Origin: Plasmodium brasilianum
Lineage: Eukaryota; Apicomplexa; Aconoidasida; Haemosporida; Plasmodiidae
Assembly: GCF_023973825.1 (NCBI RefSeq)
Contig: NC_090124.1
Coordinates: 2,411,501 to 2,475,500 of the forward strand
Reading direction: 5' to 3'
DNA: 64,000 nt
The position numbers and the translations under genes were made by a program. The notes under the pieces were generated by a model. The model searched no databases. It was not told where the DNA came from and was given only the letters and a program-made list of their open reading frames with translations. Positions 1 through 14,031 of this stretch are shown piece after piece. Numbering within the stretch: the first letter of the stretch is position 1; every line of letters starts with the position of its first letter.

Positions 1-1718
1 TAACAACTTTCTAAAGGGTGTACAGTAATATAGAAAAGTGTAGAATAAAACATGAATAATATATTTATTTTATAATTGCCTAAATTGGGGAAACTTTAGA
101 TGATGAATTAATATATTTTCCCATTTTTTTGGAAACTTTTATCCATTTTATAATAAATGGGAATAGTGAAATATATTCGTAATATCATAATAAGTAAGAA
201 ATGATGAAAATATTATTGTAGAACATATCAGATTTATTATGTGAAATATTAGAAGAAATAGAATTACTAATGCGTGTTAAACCAGATTTTTTCTGAGGGG
301 AATAGATTTTACATCGTATTCCTACTGTTTTAATTTAAGGCACACTTGGCTGTATGTAGGGCCATGATTTATCTTTTACTATTCCTTCTTTTTTACAAAG
401 CAGCTGATGTTCAGTATCTATATTTTTTTAAAATTAATGATTTTGAATGGAAGTATGATTGGCCATTTATTCTTCTGATATTTGAGAGTGAATCATACCT
501 TTCCTTATTAAAATTTTGAATTTTGTTCAAATAATTCTGTAGGAATGATTTATTTTCTTTTGTGGTACTTATGCTTGATTTTTTGCTTTCTTGTTCTGAT
601 TTTTTATTCTCTCGTGTTACTTTTCTACACCTATTATAAAAAAAGCATGTTTAGGAGAAGGATGAGTAAATGGTGAAGTTAGATTATTAAGAGATTTAGC
701 CGATGTCAAAATCACATGATATTTTATTTGTCCACCTTGTAATATGTTATATTCTATTCTTCTGTATTCAAGTTTTTTATATTTTAGTTTTTCATCAATA
801 TTATCTGTACTCTTGAAAAAATAAATTGAACCCAACTTATCTATATGAGATCCACCATAAATCTCTGATTTTCCGGTTTCTAAGGTGTTTTCTAATATTT
901 AATTATCAAGTTTTTTATTTCGCTTAAATTTAATGTAGATAAAAATTTACCAGGGACAAATTCATATTGGCATTCAAAATATTTTTGATAACTCATTGAA
1001 TGTGTATCTTCACAGCATTCTTTTATATTTTTATGCTTTTTACATAGTATAATAATATTATTAATATATTTTTCGTACTTACTGTATGTAACAACTTCAC
1101 GGGTATCATACGTTTTAATACTACAATAATTTAGAAAATAATCCTGCAAACATTTATCTTATAAGTTATCATTTAACATTTGAGAAGTACCATATATAAG
1201 CTTAATTTCACAATAGGAAGAGTTGTAAATTTCATTTATACATTTTTGTAATTTAAGAATGTTACTAATTAATGTTTTCCCATTATTATTTTATAATTTA
1301 TCTCGTCGTATTACCATTATTTCTAAATATATTCAATATTTATAATGTGAGAATTGCGTATCATATACTTCTGTATTATTATTTTTTTGAAATATTTTCT
1401 GCATTTTTTGAAATTTGTGTACAAAGTTTATAAGAGCCATTTATATCTTACTTTTTTTTGAAAATTTGATATTCACCATAATATAGCATAATAACAATTG
1501 TATTTAATTCGTGGTATATGTTACATTATGGCAACTTTTCCAAAATTTTATTCTGAATATTAAGAAGATATAATGAATTGTATGGACTTAAATTTTATTT
1601 TTAAAAAAAGAATTTTTATGGTATTTGAGTGAAATAAGTTATTTAAACTATAAAACATTAATTATTATTTTTTTTAAATAAAAATGTATGCGAATTATTG
1701 TTAAGTTAAACTTTCCAT
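1..1718 (-). pseudogene. PIR (vir-like) pseudogene, probably cut by the window edge
   Basis: Decayed relative of the intact PIR at 39963-41800. A short first exon with ATG at 1716-1718 reads M-E-S-L-T and then hits a stop. The start of exon 2 (about 1562 downward) carries the same bases as the intact gene, coding for a peptide like N-I-Q-N-K-I-L. The stretch 892-1149 reads as the cysteine-containing middle of a PIR (KECCEDTHS, then YFECQYEFVPG, matching KKCCEHPFW and YFKCETEFDPN in the intact copy). The stretch 617-835 matches the part ending SAKSLNNLTSP (intact copy SPKSLNHPASP). Stops and frameshifts separate these pieces. The membrane segment and last exon should lie left of about 330 but are not readable, and may be eroded or outside the window. 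Certainly non-functional as a full protein. Confidence 0.85.
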
Positions 1719-4700
1719 TTTATTTTGTGATGAACAATATAATAGATTATATCAATATTGTAGGGGTTCAAGTGACTATATAAAGAAGGTAAAGGGAGAA
1801 ATTTCATTCATATATTGTATATGACTCTATATATATTTTGGAAAGATTATAAGTATTCGTTATTAATATATATTAGTTAATTATTATTTGGGATTGTAAT
1901 TTCGTATTTTTATTAGTTAAAAAAAAAGAAATAATATTTTTTAATTTTTAAAAATTAGATATCAAAATAATTATGATATGTTACATGTAAAATAAAATGG
2001 TTATACACAAAATACAATTCTATTAATATATTAGTTAATATAATAATTTGTTTTCATATTTTTGTAATGTGCCCAAATTACAATTTTTGCTGAAATATAT
2101 ATTTATCCTTTTTTTTGATTTATTATATTGTTTTTATATAAATTTTCTTATATATATATATTTTTTAATATGTGTCATTATTTTAATGTGATGTTTAGAA
2201 CTATATTAAATATATTATTTCATAGAAACTATTCTTGCAATTATTGAATTAAATATATAAATTATTTATATCAAAATTATCTGAGTGAATATCACAAAAA
2301 TAAATATTTATTTAAATATAACTGAATTATAATATAAGGATAAGTATGTGACATGAGCAATATATGGTTTTCAGTAAGGCAAATAAAAATTATTATATGA
2401 GAACGTTTAACAATTGTAACTTTGACACAAGGTAAATTCCGTTCCCTCTTATTGTAGAAAAATAATTCCTTCTTTTTATATACATTTAAAGCATATCATT
2501 TAAAGTAATTTTTATTATTTACTTTATGTTTTTCATAATATAAAATGGTGTTTTCATATATAAAAAATATCAAAAACATTTACATAGAAAAAAAATAACG
2601 AATTAAATTATTTTGGAAAAAATATTCTTAAAAAAATTTTTAATTAAATATCTTAAAAATAGAGGGATTTAATACTTTTATATTTTTAAGGTAAAATATA
2701 ATTTTATAAAAATATTAAAAGAAATTTACATAGTATAAATCATTAATATATATATAAAATAATGTTTTTATTATTTGCAGATAATGTAATAATTATTAAA
2801 ATAAGTATTATATTATTGTGAAATTCATAATTATTCTTTAATAACATATGTGTTATTCTATTACATGGTAATGAATTATTTCAAAAAAAATAATAGAATT
2901 CAAAATGATCATTATTTTGTAATTCATTGTACGTAATTTTCTTATTAGGAGGTTATCCTCATTTGTGAGCGTGCAAAATAATATATTTTATATATAATGA
3001 CACCATATTTTGAAGAGTTTTTTAATAAACTTGAAGTAAATGCTTCTATCATTAACATGTAAGTAATTTGAAGAAATATCTGCTTTTTATTATTAGTTGA
3101 GTGCAATAGAAAATACATTTGTTTCTCTTTTTATGAAATATTAACATTGATTTTATGTATGTTAAATAGGAAGAAATATATTGAGAATATACATATTTAT
3201 ATAATGAAATAGTTTTTACACAAATATTTTGTTTTTTGATATAATTTAATTTGTTATATTTGTAGTTTTTTATTTAAAATTTTTATTTTTCACTTTATGC
3301 ATAATAAATATATTTTGTTCCATAATATTATGACATTCTATAGTTTATCTTGTTATTATACAGATAGCATGTATAATATTAATCTTATTTATTAATGGTA
3401 TGTTAATAATAATTGTGATAAAAAGGAAACCACAAATAATGCATATTTAATTGTGCCCAAAAAAATAAAATTATGTTACAGGTATATTTAAAAGGATAAT
3501 GTTTTTTTATTATCACTTGTATGATTATCTTTTATGGGATTTATTTGATTAGAACAACACTTCTTGTGTTTTCCTTGAATATTTATTCTAATATTTTTAT
3601 TAATGGTATATTAATTAATCGTTTAATTGATTACACTTCAAACCATGTTATATTAGTGAGATATTTTGATCATTTTAATTATTATTGAATTTTGTTAAAA
3701 TGCTTTCTTAATTAGTTCTTAAGTTTGATTTTATTATATTTTTCCTATAGAATTTGATTACATGTTTTAGTATATTTTAAATATATAGTTAGTTACGTTT
3801 AACTATAGCTATTATTAATGTGTTATATGGTCTTTAATTATTTTTAAAATGAGAGTTTTTTCATTTATTCATATGAATATATTTATTTTTTTTTTTATAA
3901 TATGGGCTTACAAGATTAAGTTATCAGTTCAAAAGTTTCGATGTTTTATTTATTTTGTATTTATTTTATGTTACCATATGGAATGGAAAATTATGATGAT
4001 AATTTATATAATATATTTATGTTCAATGTATTTTATAAATAAATATTTAGTTATTCATACAAATTGTGAAAAAATTAAATTTATATAAAATCATTTTTAG
4101 TAAATTTCTGAATTTTTGATTGTTTTATATATAAAATTATAGATATGTAATAAAATAATTTTCTTTTTATGAATGATTTATTTATAGTTCACTGCTAATT
4201 TTGAGCATTATAATTTCTTATAACTAAAAAATATCTAGGTACAAGTAATATTTCTTTTAAAATGTTATTTTAATTAAATTATTTAAGAATTACTTATGAA
4301 TTATAAATGAATTTTATAATTATATGTTATATTTCTATTTTTTCTTTTTTTATTGAAAAATGTAATTGTAACATTCATAGATGATTAATAGGATATTAAA
4401 GTTCATTATGGAAGTATTCTTCTTTTTGTTTTGTATTAATAATTATTCTCTCAAAATAAATTATATATAATTAGATGTTCTATTACAAATAATGGAATTA
4501 AAAAAAAAAAATTTTTTTTTTATTATCAGATAAATTTTAATGAAAAATAATTTATATATATATGCGATTATGTAAGTTTCTCTCTATATTTTCTAAAATA
4601 AAAGTTGGTAATAACTTAGAGTTATTTTAAACTATGCAGAATATATGTTCATAAATATCAAAATTTTCATAATAATAATCATACTCTTTTTAATATAATA

Positions 4701-7064
4701 AAAAGTATTAAGTATAAATCTACGTTAATTTTGCTTTATTCACAATTATATCATTTTTTTTTAACGATTAGATACGTTATAATAGTGATGAGCGAATATT
4801 TTATCGCATATCTATATAATATTTAATTATAAAAATGTAATAAATAAAATATTTTGCATACAATGTATATATGAACACTTCAGATAATTGCATTTGATAT
4901 ATCAAATTTTCTATTTTATATATACAAAAAAGAAAAATTATAGTTATATTTATCATTTGTTATACTTCTTGATATTATATATATTGATTGTATAGATTCC
5001 TGGTAACTAATATGTATATATTTTTTTTAATTATTTTCTTATGTGTCTATGAGATACAAAAATTGTAAGGAAAAAATGGAAAAATTTATGTAGGAATATT
5101 AATAATCATGATAATAAAAATTTAAATAAAATTTATAAGTTATTCTTTATTAATTTTTAGTTAATATTATATATTACAATATGCTATTAAAATGTTCATT
5201 TTTATGTATATAATATTACATAGATATAAGAAATAGTTATAATTGTATATATATGATTTTTTTTTTTTTTGCAAAATATTATAAATAAAAATTATTGTTT
5301 GTAACAGAAATAGTTATGTTTCATATACAATATATTTAATTAGAAATATTATAGATGTTTAAGGTTCTTATAATAATCATATTTTATGTGGAAAAATATA
5401 TATCATAATAGAAAATATATTGTAAATTTATGCTTTTTTTTCTATTCATGTCTTATTGTATTTATTTATATTAGACAACTAATAAACATAATTGCTTATT
5501 TGAGTACAAATTTTTATATTTTTCACGTCAAATCAATTCTTTTTATTAAGGATTTTTAGATATATTTTAGAACAATTATAAAAACCAAGCATTTATATAT
5601 ACTGTTGGTAATAAGGTAGTGTCACATATTCAGATTAAAAATTTGATATTTTTTAAATTTATATATGTACGAATAAACAAATTTTAATGATGATTTTAAC
5701 AATTTAAATTAGTTTTTTATATTTTTAACTAATAATATTCATCACAATTTAGTGAGAATTGCGTAATGGAAAGTTTGTATGTAATGTCATTTTTCCTTTT
5801 TTTTATCTATTTTGTGCATCCGAGATGTGATTAATGAATATATAATTTATCATATACTTCAAAATTTTTTTATGTATTATAATAATAATTTAAGTAATAT
5901 AATATTGTATATTATTATGGTTGTTATACTTACATTTGAGTTGAGATATACAGAGCTTTAAAATTTATTATTTAAATATTATATGAAGGAAGAATTTGTG
6001 GAAATTAATATTGGCAGTGCACTTCTTTCATAAAGATATATTAAATTAATCAACCAACATTTTTTATTAGTGTTAAGGGTTTTTGAATTTAGGTAATATT
6101 GTATGTGGTATTTTTAAAATATATAACATTTAAAAGAAAAATAACACATCAATATAAGTGAAGAGTATAAAAACATATTAAATAGTAAACAAAAACAAAA
6201 ACAAAATAAATTAAGACGAAATTTTCTATTTTTAATATATATGAATATAATTTAAAGAAATAAGCTTTGAAAAGTATATATAGAAACGAATAAATTAATA
6301 TATATCTCAATGAATAAATAATTTATATTTAGTCGGTGCAGTATTATGTATATATTTAATTCGTAATCTGTAAATTTTTTAATGTGTGAGTACTTTTTTT
6401 TTGTACACTGTAAGATGGACGGATACATAATTATGAAGGTTACCAATAAACACTCCTTTAAACAAATATGAAATAAATTAACAAGATACAATTGTTTCTA
6501 TCAATAAAGGAATAAAATAATATAAAATGTAATAAAATAATATTTGAAATTGCTGCATTGTTTTAATATATGATTATTTTTTGCTTTTGTTAAATATAGA
6601 AATTAATTTCGTATTAAATTATTGATAAAAGTTGTTATACATAATATGTATTTTGTTATATCCATTTTTTTCAATTGCTTAATGAGAATTTCCAATGAAT
6701 ATTTGATTTATTCTATTGTACTTTATTTTTGGTATATTTACCTTTAATTTATTTTTTAATTAACTCATATTCGTAATTTACGTTCCATGATTACGTTCCT
6801 CTTTAGTATTGCTTACAACTTTATATTATTTTTCTTCTTTATTCCATTATGATAACAGATTACATAAGAAATATTTTTCATTGAATGTAAAAGTTTTCTC
6901 TTAATTAGCATCCGAATATACTTTGATGTATACCTACGAATTTATTAGATGTATTTTTCTGCTATTTCATTAGATTTTTATATTTACACGTTATTATCTA
7001 TAGAGTTTACGAATATATTTTCTTCTCTTATCCAATCTTCTATATCTTTTCTAAAGCTTAATTC
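1719..7064. other. AT-rich intergenic DNA, no confident gene
   Basis: Over 5 kb with stops in all frames apart from short chance ORFs. The one suggestive piece is 3849-3930 (+), a signal-peptide-like run beginning M-R-V-F-S-F-I-H that ends in I-I-W-A-Y-K. It resembles first exons of Plasmodium exported proteins, but no second exon can be read after it. I saw no RNA gene, long tandem repeat or GC-rich island. Confidence 0.6.
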
Positions 7065-9492
7065 CTATGTATAACGGTGAATTTCTCTATTTATTCTATT
7101 TTCTGAGAAGTCGTTAATTTCAATTATGTTTTCTTTAATTTCTTGTTCTTTTTTTGAATTTTTTTTAGTTTTGCATTCATTTATGGTATCATCCAAATAC
7201 GATTCCCTATTTTCTATGTACTCTTCCTTTTCACATTCTTCAAATACCATCATAAATACGAGTATACAAAGTTTTGGCACTAATTTTTTTTTTATATATT
7301 TGTATAATTCTTCATAGTTTTCTATGTGTTGCAGTTCCATCATATTTACTAGGGATATATTATTTCTAGTTTGTTCATTTTTATATTCATTAGTCATAAT
7401 TTGTAATTCTTCTGTCAATTCCTTAAACAATTTTTGTTCTAAATATTGTTCTAAAATGGCACCCTTTTTAGGTAACCAATTTTTCCATATATCTTTTTCT
7501 CTTTCTAAATATAGAAAATTTTGATTTTCATCTGACAGATTTTTTTGTATTTCTTTCTTTTTTTTTGCGTAAACTTGTTCTTTTTTCCATTCATTTTTTA
7601 AGTTATTAAACCATTCTTCTTTTTTCAATTTTTGTGAAAGATTTCTATATCTTTTTACCCATTTATTCCATAGAAAAATTTTGTTTTCAGTATCTTCTAT
7701 AGTTTTAATATCTTCCATTATTATTTCATCATTTTTTAAATTAGAATGGATTGTATATTCTTTTTTTGTAAACTCATTTAAACATATTTCTAAATATTCT
7801 AGCTTTTTGTATTCCAATTCTTCATTTCTACATTTTTCCAGTACTTCCATATGTACTTCTATAATAGTTTTTGATCTGTCCTTTTTTTGCTTTAACAAGT
7901 TTACATTTTTTTTAGTATTAAGTTCATTTATTTCTATTTTTTTTATAATTTCTTTGTCATCATGTGTAATGTGTTCCAAATGATCATCTATTAAAAATTT
8001 GTTTTTTCTATTAGAAATTGAAGGTATTAGTAATCTGAAAAATTTCACTTGTCTTCTTTTAATATCTTTCTTTTTTTTAAAAAGTCTCATTAGTGCATAC
8101 TATGATATAAAAACAAAAAACAAATTTATATTACAAATTATCACAATTATCAATTTTTTATCAATATTTTTATTGCATAAGTTTTATTTTACTTTAACAA
8201 AAAGTACAAATAAAAAAATAACTAGGAAGCTGATTAAAACAGATGTTGTGTATGAGATATTTGAATTTTCTTTTGGTCCTGTAATTTCATTTTAAATATT
8301 TATGTTATATATTTTAGTTATTTTAAAAATAGAAAAATAAGAAGGTATTATTTGTACCTATCATTATAAGGGGTTTAGTATAGTAAGGAGTTTGTAAGGA
8401 AGATACTGATAATTCAGTAGTTTCCGAAACGATTCCTGAAGCAAGGAATTCTCCTTCAACTAGTTGATTTTGTTTTTCTAATGTAAAATGTTCTTTTGAT
8501 TTTGGACTCTCAGATTCCGAAAATGTAGATATTTCTGAATTAGCATCTTTTGTAGGTCGTATACTTTCAATTTGACTCTTTTCAGCTTTAGTAGGAGATT
8601 CTTGTGGCACTGATTCTTCAAGATTAGATTTTTCTAGATGTGGAGATTGTGCTTGTGGGGGATTTTGATTGTGAGAGGCACTTTGTTCATGTTGTATTTG
8701 TAAATGTTCACTTTCTGATTTAGGAGGAAGGTTCTCAGATGCCGATGGATCAGAGAGGAGGCATTCACATTGATTAAATGTTTCTGTGTTTAACAGTTTG
8801 CAATTTTTGTTTGATGGAAATTTAATTTTTGATGATTTTATATTTTTGGATTTGTATTCGCTGAAGATGCTATTTTGATAAAAAGATTTCTTTCTTTCTT
8901 CAATCCACACATTATATTGGTTACACTTACTCATACATAGAGAATCACCATTACATATAATTGAATTTTTATTCAATCTTTTATAGTTATTTAATTCTTG
9001 TATCCAAGCAGTTTTTCCTTCACAAAAATCTTCTGCTTCATATGATAATTCTAAAAGTTTTTTTTTCATTCTCCTCCAAAATAAAAGGACATATGCCATG
9101 TTTAGTAGGCTTTCTAAAATATTTACGTAAATAAAATGAAAGTACTTCTTTCCATCTCTCTTCTGTTGAACGACTTGGAACATTATACTTTTGACTTATT
9201 AAATAATCCACCACTTGTAAACATTTTTCTCTAAATTCTTTTTTATTATTCTTTGCATTTAAGGAACTAATTTCAGTTTGAATATAACTTTTAAGATATG
9301 TTATTTCATCTGAGTTAGCCCAGTTGTACAATCCTTCACGCAATCTTCTTTTGTCCTAGATTAAAACAAATTATTAGTAAATATATAAGTAATAATTTTT
9401 TATTACTAATACAAACACTTTAATTATCATAAATAAGAAAATTATGTATAAATTTGGAAATATAAATAAACAGTAAATTTTAAATTTACCAT
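7065..9492 (-). pseudogene. STP1: STP1 family (SURFIN-related) gene, complete exon structure, one frameshift
   Basis: STP1 proteins are large single-pass proteins of P. malariae and P. ovale related to SURFINs, thought to be exported or surface-associated. Reading right to left: a main exon runs from an acceptor at 9356-9357 (first codons D-K-R-R-L-R-E-G) to 8358. It holds the N-terminal helical domain (LKSYIQTEISSLNAK, then CPFILEENEKK) and a long Ser/Glu/Pro-rich region. Intron 8279-8357. A small exon 8193-8278 codes for one membrane helix (SVLISFLVIFLFVLFVK). Intron 8100-8192. The last exon 7065-8099 codes for a charged cytoplasmic tail with a KKKDIKRRQVKF start and repeated W residues (LWNKWV, EEWFNN, NEWKKE, IWKNWL), as in the SURFIN Trp-rich region. 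The reading frame breaks once, in the T9 run at 9058-9066 (A9 in the gene). The first exon may be a bare ATG at 9490-9492 followed by GTAAAT, but this is uncertain. It could be a recent pseudogene or a homopolymer error. Confidence 0.85.
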
Positions 9493-12400
9493 TATGACAT
9501 CTTATTACTATTTTAGGTATCTGTAAATAATAATCAGGAAGAAAAATAAAAATTTATAACGTTTTATTTATAAATAGGTTAATTTTAAATTTATATATAT
9601 TAGAGCAAAATTTGTAATTCTCAAATACATAAAAATTATTTGAGAATATAAAATAAATAAGTACATTAATATTTGTTTTATATGAATTTTTATCCTTTTT
9701 TTTTCTTGAATAAGTTTATTACAGGTGGAGATATATCCAGAATATATTTTGATATTAAATCTACGTATATTATTTTACATAAAATTCTTACTCTATTTAT
9801 AAAAAAAATATAAATATCTAACAATTAAAAATTGTGTACAAGTAACATTAATATGTTATATTAATTTTATGATGTAAAATTATTATTTATATTTGTAATT
9901 CGTCTTTCTTTCTTATTTTTTTTCTTAAAGAATATATATAAATATTATTACTTCTATTAATGTAAATAATTCTTTTTATACTTTTTGTTTTTTGAAAATA
10001 AAAAATCAATAAGCAAAATATTAGTACTGATAAAGTATTTATTTTTTATTGTATTATCCTTCTATTTACTTTTCTTATGATTATGTTGTTAAATTGTATT
10101 TTTAATATTTTTTTATTTACTAGATTTTGTCTAAGGATTTTTATCAATAATATATAAAATATGCTAAATATTTTTTATTGTTGTGGAAAGTACTTAACCT
10201 TAAATTGTACATTTAGCTACGATTATTTATATATCGCAGTATCTAAAAATTCCTTATTTGTTATATATAGTATTCAAATTAATAGTCTTAAAATGGAATA
10301 ATAAATTATATATATGTTCTATATATATCTATGATCACTTTTGGATATTAATGATTGAACTGGGGCAATGTTTTATTTAATAAGATGAATATTTATGTAT
10401 ATAATTTTATGAAAATAATTTTGTTTACTTTTTCAATATATAAAATGTTAAAAGGATATACTTATAGAAGAATTAATTATGTTATACATCTGATAAAATG
10501 ATATATAAATTATAACTTTATAATAAAAAATAGTAATATCATAATTATATATATATGTATATATATGTAATAATATAACATATAAAATAAGAAAATAGAA
10601 AAAAAAATAGTAACTTCACAATTTTTCTTTAATTATTCTTAGATATATACTAATAAGTAAGTTAAATATAAGCTATAATTTTTTTTGTTTTTACTCATCT
10701 TTTTAATATTATTATTAAATATTTGTTTAGTATGCAATATAAAAAAATTCATGTATTAATTCATAATAATTAGATATGAATTTGCAAAAGAAATTACAGG
10801 AAATATTATAAGTAATTGAAGTAACATAGGTTAATTTGTTTCAATGTAAATATATTAATTCCAGCTTTATTTCTTTATTTGAACAATGTTAATAAGTTAT
10901 AGCAAATAAGGAGTAAAATATGTACATATATATATTAATTGATAATTAATTTTTGTGAATAGTTACTTCATATATACAGTTAATTTATGGTATTTATTTT
11001 TAACCAATTTATTATAATTAAGAAATTTTTTGTTTAATTTATTTAAAACTATTGAATTATGTTTTATACAACATTTTTTTCATTGTTGTACTTTCTTTTT
11101 TCACTTCAATACATTAAATTTGTTTTTTCTTTTTATTTTGCGTTATTAAGATACATACATATAAATATTAGTATGTACTCTAATATACATAATTCTTATA
11201 ATTCTTTTGTTGTTATGAAAATATATAAGCTATAAAGCAAAAAATTATTAGAACAGATTGGACGTATTTATTATTTAGTGCTATTTTGTTACTTTTTTGT
11301 AATATAACTATTATATGGTTAAAATTATTTTCTTAATATTATTTTTATATTTACTACGTTGTATACAGAGATTATAATTAATAATATATAAATTATACTA
11401 AATAGTTGTTATAATTGTTGAATTTGCATGCCGTTTAAGAAGTACTTATTTTACTTAATATTATATGTTTATCATTTACATAAAAATTAAATATATTTTA
11501 CATATTATTCCATTGAATAATTTTACTAATGGTATAAAATATTATAAATATATGTTTTTCTATATTTGTGTATTAACACTTCTGTACTTGAGTTATTTAA
11601 CTTTAACTAAATTTTAATTAATAAAACGTATAAGTATGTACATTAATTAACTAATTAAAATAATTTTGTATACTTATAGAAAATATGAAAAATTATTAGT
11701 ATGTACTATATTAGAACTAACTAGAATATATAATTAAAAAGTGTAAAATTAATTATAATTTTTTAATAAGAAGTAATAATACGATAATTATACATAAGGA
11801 GAATAATATCTTACATTATTTAATAAAAAATATACTGAAGTATCGCAATTATTTTTATGTAATTGTTCAAAGATATATTCGAATATATAGATTAAAGTGG
11901 TGTTATATATTTTTGATTAATCTGAATTTGATAACTATATGAAAATATTTTTTTACGCAAAATATAAATATCTGTTTTAGCATGTAAAATAAGAAATATA
12001 TTTTTTTAATTTATAAGAAGTTTTAGGACATTAATTGGTAATTAAAATTACTGAACGATTTAAACATAATACCATAATAATATATGATTATATTATAACA
12101 TAATTAAAGTATTTCAAAATTTAATACCTTCTTTGAATTAGACAAATAAGTGATAAATTATGGCTAGAAAATTGAATAGGAAAAGTTAAAATAAATAAAA
12201 ATGCTAACTAATTATGAGATTCTGTAAATAATTTCTTCATATAAAGCACGAATTTGTCAAATGTATGTTCAATAAATCTGTTATATTAAAGAATTAATGA
12301 TTTAATTTTTTTTTTTTTTGAATATCCTTTTATGATATTTTTTATTCTATGATCTACTCTTTTTTTTGTTTTAGTCCCTTTTGTTCTAGTCAATTTATTT

Positions 12401-12650
12401 TAAATATATTTTGATTAATTACAATATAGATGGGAATAAAAAGAAAAATGATTTATAATTTTTAAAATATTTTATATTTAAATGATTTTTTTTAATGTAT
12501 TATTTATGTATATTATAAACAATATAAATAATCAACTTATAATAGTGGATAAATAATGGAGACGTGAAATAAAATAAGATTTTTTTCAAATATCTAAGAG
12601 TATATTGGGAAAATATATAAGATTAATTTTCACATATTTATATAACAATA

Positions 12651-12676
12651 TTTTTTTTTTTTTTTTTTTTTTTTTT
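12651..12676. repeat. Homopolymer T26
   Basis: Uninterrupted run of 26 T between ACAATA and CTTCATAG. Such runs are common between Plasmodium genes. Its length is likely to vary between isolates and assemblies. Confidence 0.9.
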
Positions 12677-13983
12677 CTTCATAGTAGCAATATTTTATAT
12701 GTGTATATATTCCCTAAAAAGTTAAAATACCCTTAGGAGAATGAAAATAAATATATATTTTGTAAATATGATTATATGTCCTATTTAGTATGTCTATGTA
12801 TATATTAGAATTTAATATTATTTTCAGGATATTTAAAAATATATATAGTTTATAATGACAATTATTAATTCATTATATTTATAATGCTCATTTCTTAAAT
12901 AAAATATAATTAAGTTAAAAGTTTTATTTTTTTTAGATAATTCATAAATACAAAACGTTGTTTTGTTGCTATATAAGATTTAATTAAGATTATTTAAAAA
13001 ATTATTACATTTTTTGTATAAGATTTAATTAAATAATTTTAAAGTATATAGTTCGCATGCATCATATTGCTGATATATTTCATTATAAATTTGCATTATT
13101 AAATTTTATTTTTCATAGATTAAAAAGATATCCTGTTATTACTGTATTTTTTAGTTATATGAATTGTGTGTACCTTAAAAAATTTTGTTTAGTTAACGAA
13201 ATATACGATGCATATTTTTTTTGTAAAACTATGCTTAGTTTTTAGAAAAAATGAGACTACCATATATAAAGAATTATGCATGCGGAAAGTGAAAAAATTA
13301 CTAATAATAATTTTAACAATAAGTATAAATAAATAAATATATATATATATTTTTGTTAATATTAGATATTAATACATTTTTTTAAAATATTTTTTTACAT
13401 GTAATCATGGTGTTTATGCATGGATATATGGAATAATTCTAATGTGACAATATATTTTTTTTTTTTTTTCACATTTACAAATATAAAAAAAATAATAATT
13501 ATTAGTAACAGGACCATGGTTATTGAATCTATTAATTGTTTAATAAGAAGCACAGTAATGATTGATGACATATTTATTCATCACAAATTCGAAAAATAAC
13601 TATTCAATAAAATATATTACAAACGTTTTTACTATACGTCATATTATAATTATGCTTATATTTATTTTTATATTGTTCTTAGATGAAGTATAGTTTTGTA
13701 AAGATATGTATATTTTTATCATTCTTGTAAATTATCTATTCTTATAACAATTTTTATAAATATTTAAGAGTTCCTCAAAAAATTTTATATGAAATTTATC
13801 TATAATTCATGAAGTAATAATCTTATGATTACAATTAAACACTAAATGTTGAAGGGATCTATATAAGCAGAAGAAAATATACGATTTTTATGAAGGATAA
13901 TATCAAAAAAATTTGAATTGTTCTCTGTTGTTATTAACAAATTATTTTAATTCATTATTAGATGATACTTATATAAATAAAAG

Positions 13984-14031
13984 TTCACGTGTGAATTTAT
14001 TCTTTATTCACCTATTTTACACCCCTCCCCT
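13984..14031. promoter_or_regulatory. Hyphenated palindrome plus C-rich block, possible regulatory element
   Basis: TTCAC-GT-GTGAA at 13984-13995 is a 5-bp inverted repeat around a 2-bp centre containing an E-box-like CACGTG-type core. About 25 bases on, 14020-14031 reads CACCCCTCCCC, one of the very few C-rich tracts in the window. Plasmodium subtelomeric promoters use GC-rich elements bound by ApiAP2 proteins, but neither element matches one I can name. No gene start is adjacent: the nearest plus-strand gene begins about 3.2 kb away. Functional role is a guess. Confidence 0.2.

Noticed and set aside
7681..8295. Plus-strand ORFs over the STP1 tail and membrane exon
   Set aside because: Shadows of the Lys/Glu-rich STP1 last exon and of the small membrane exon.
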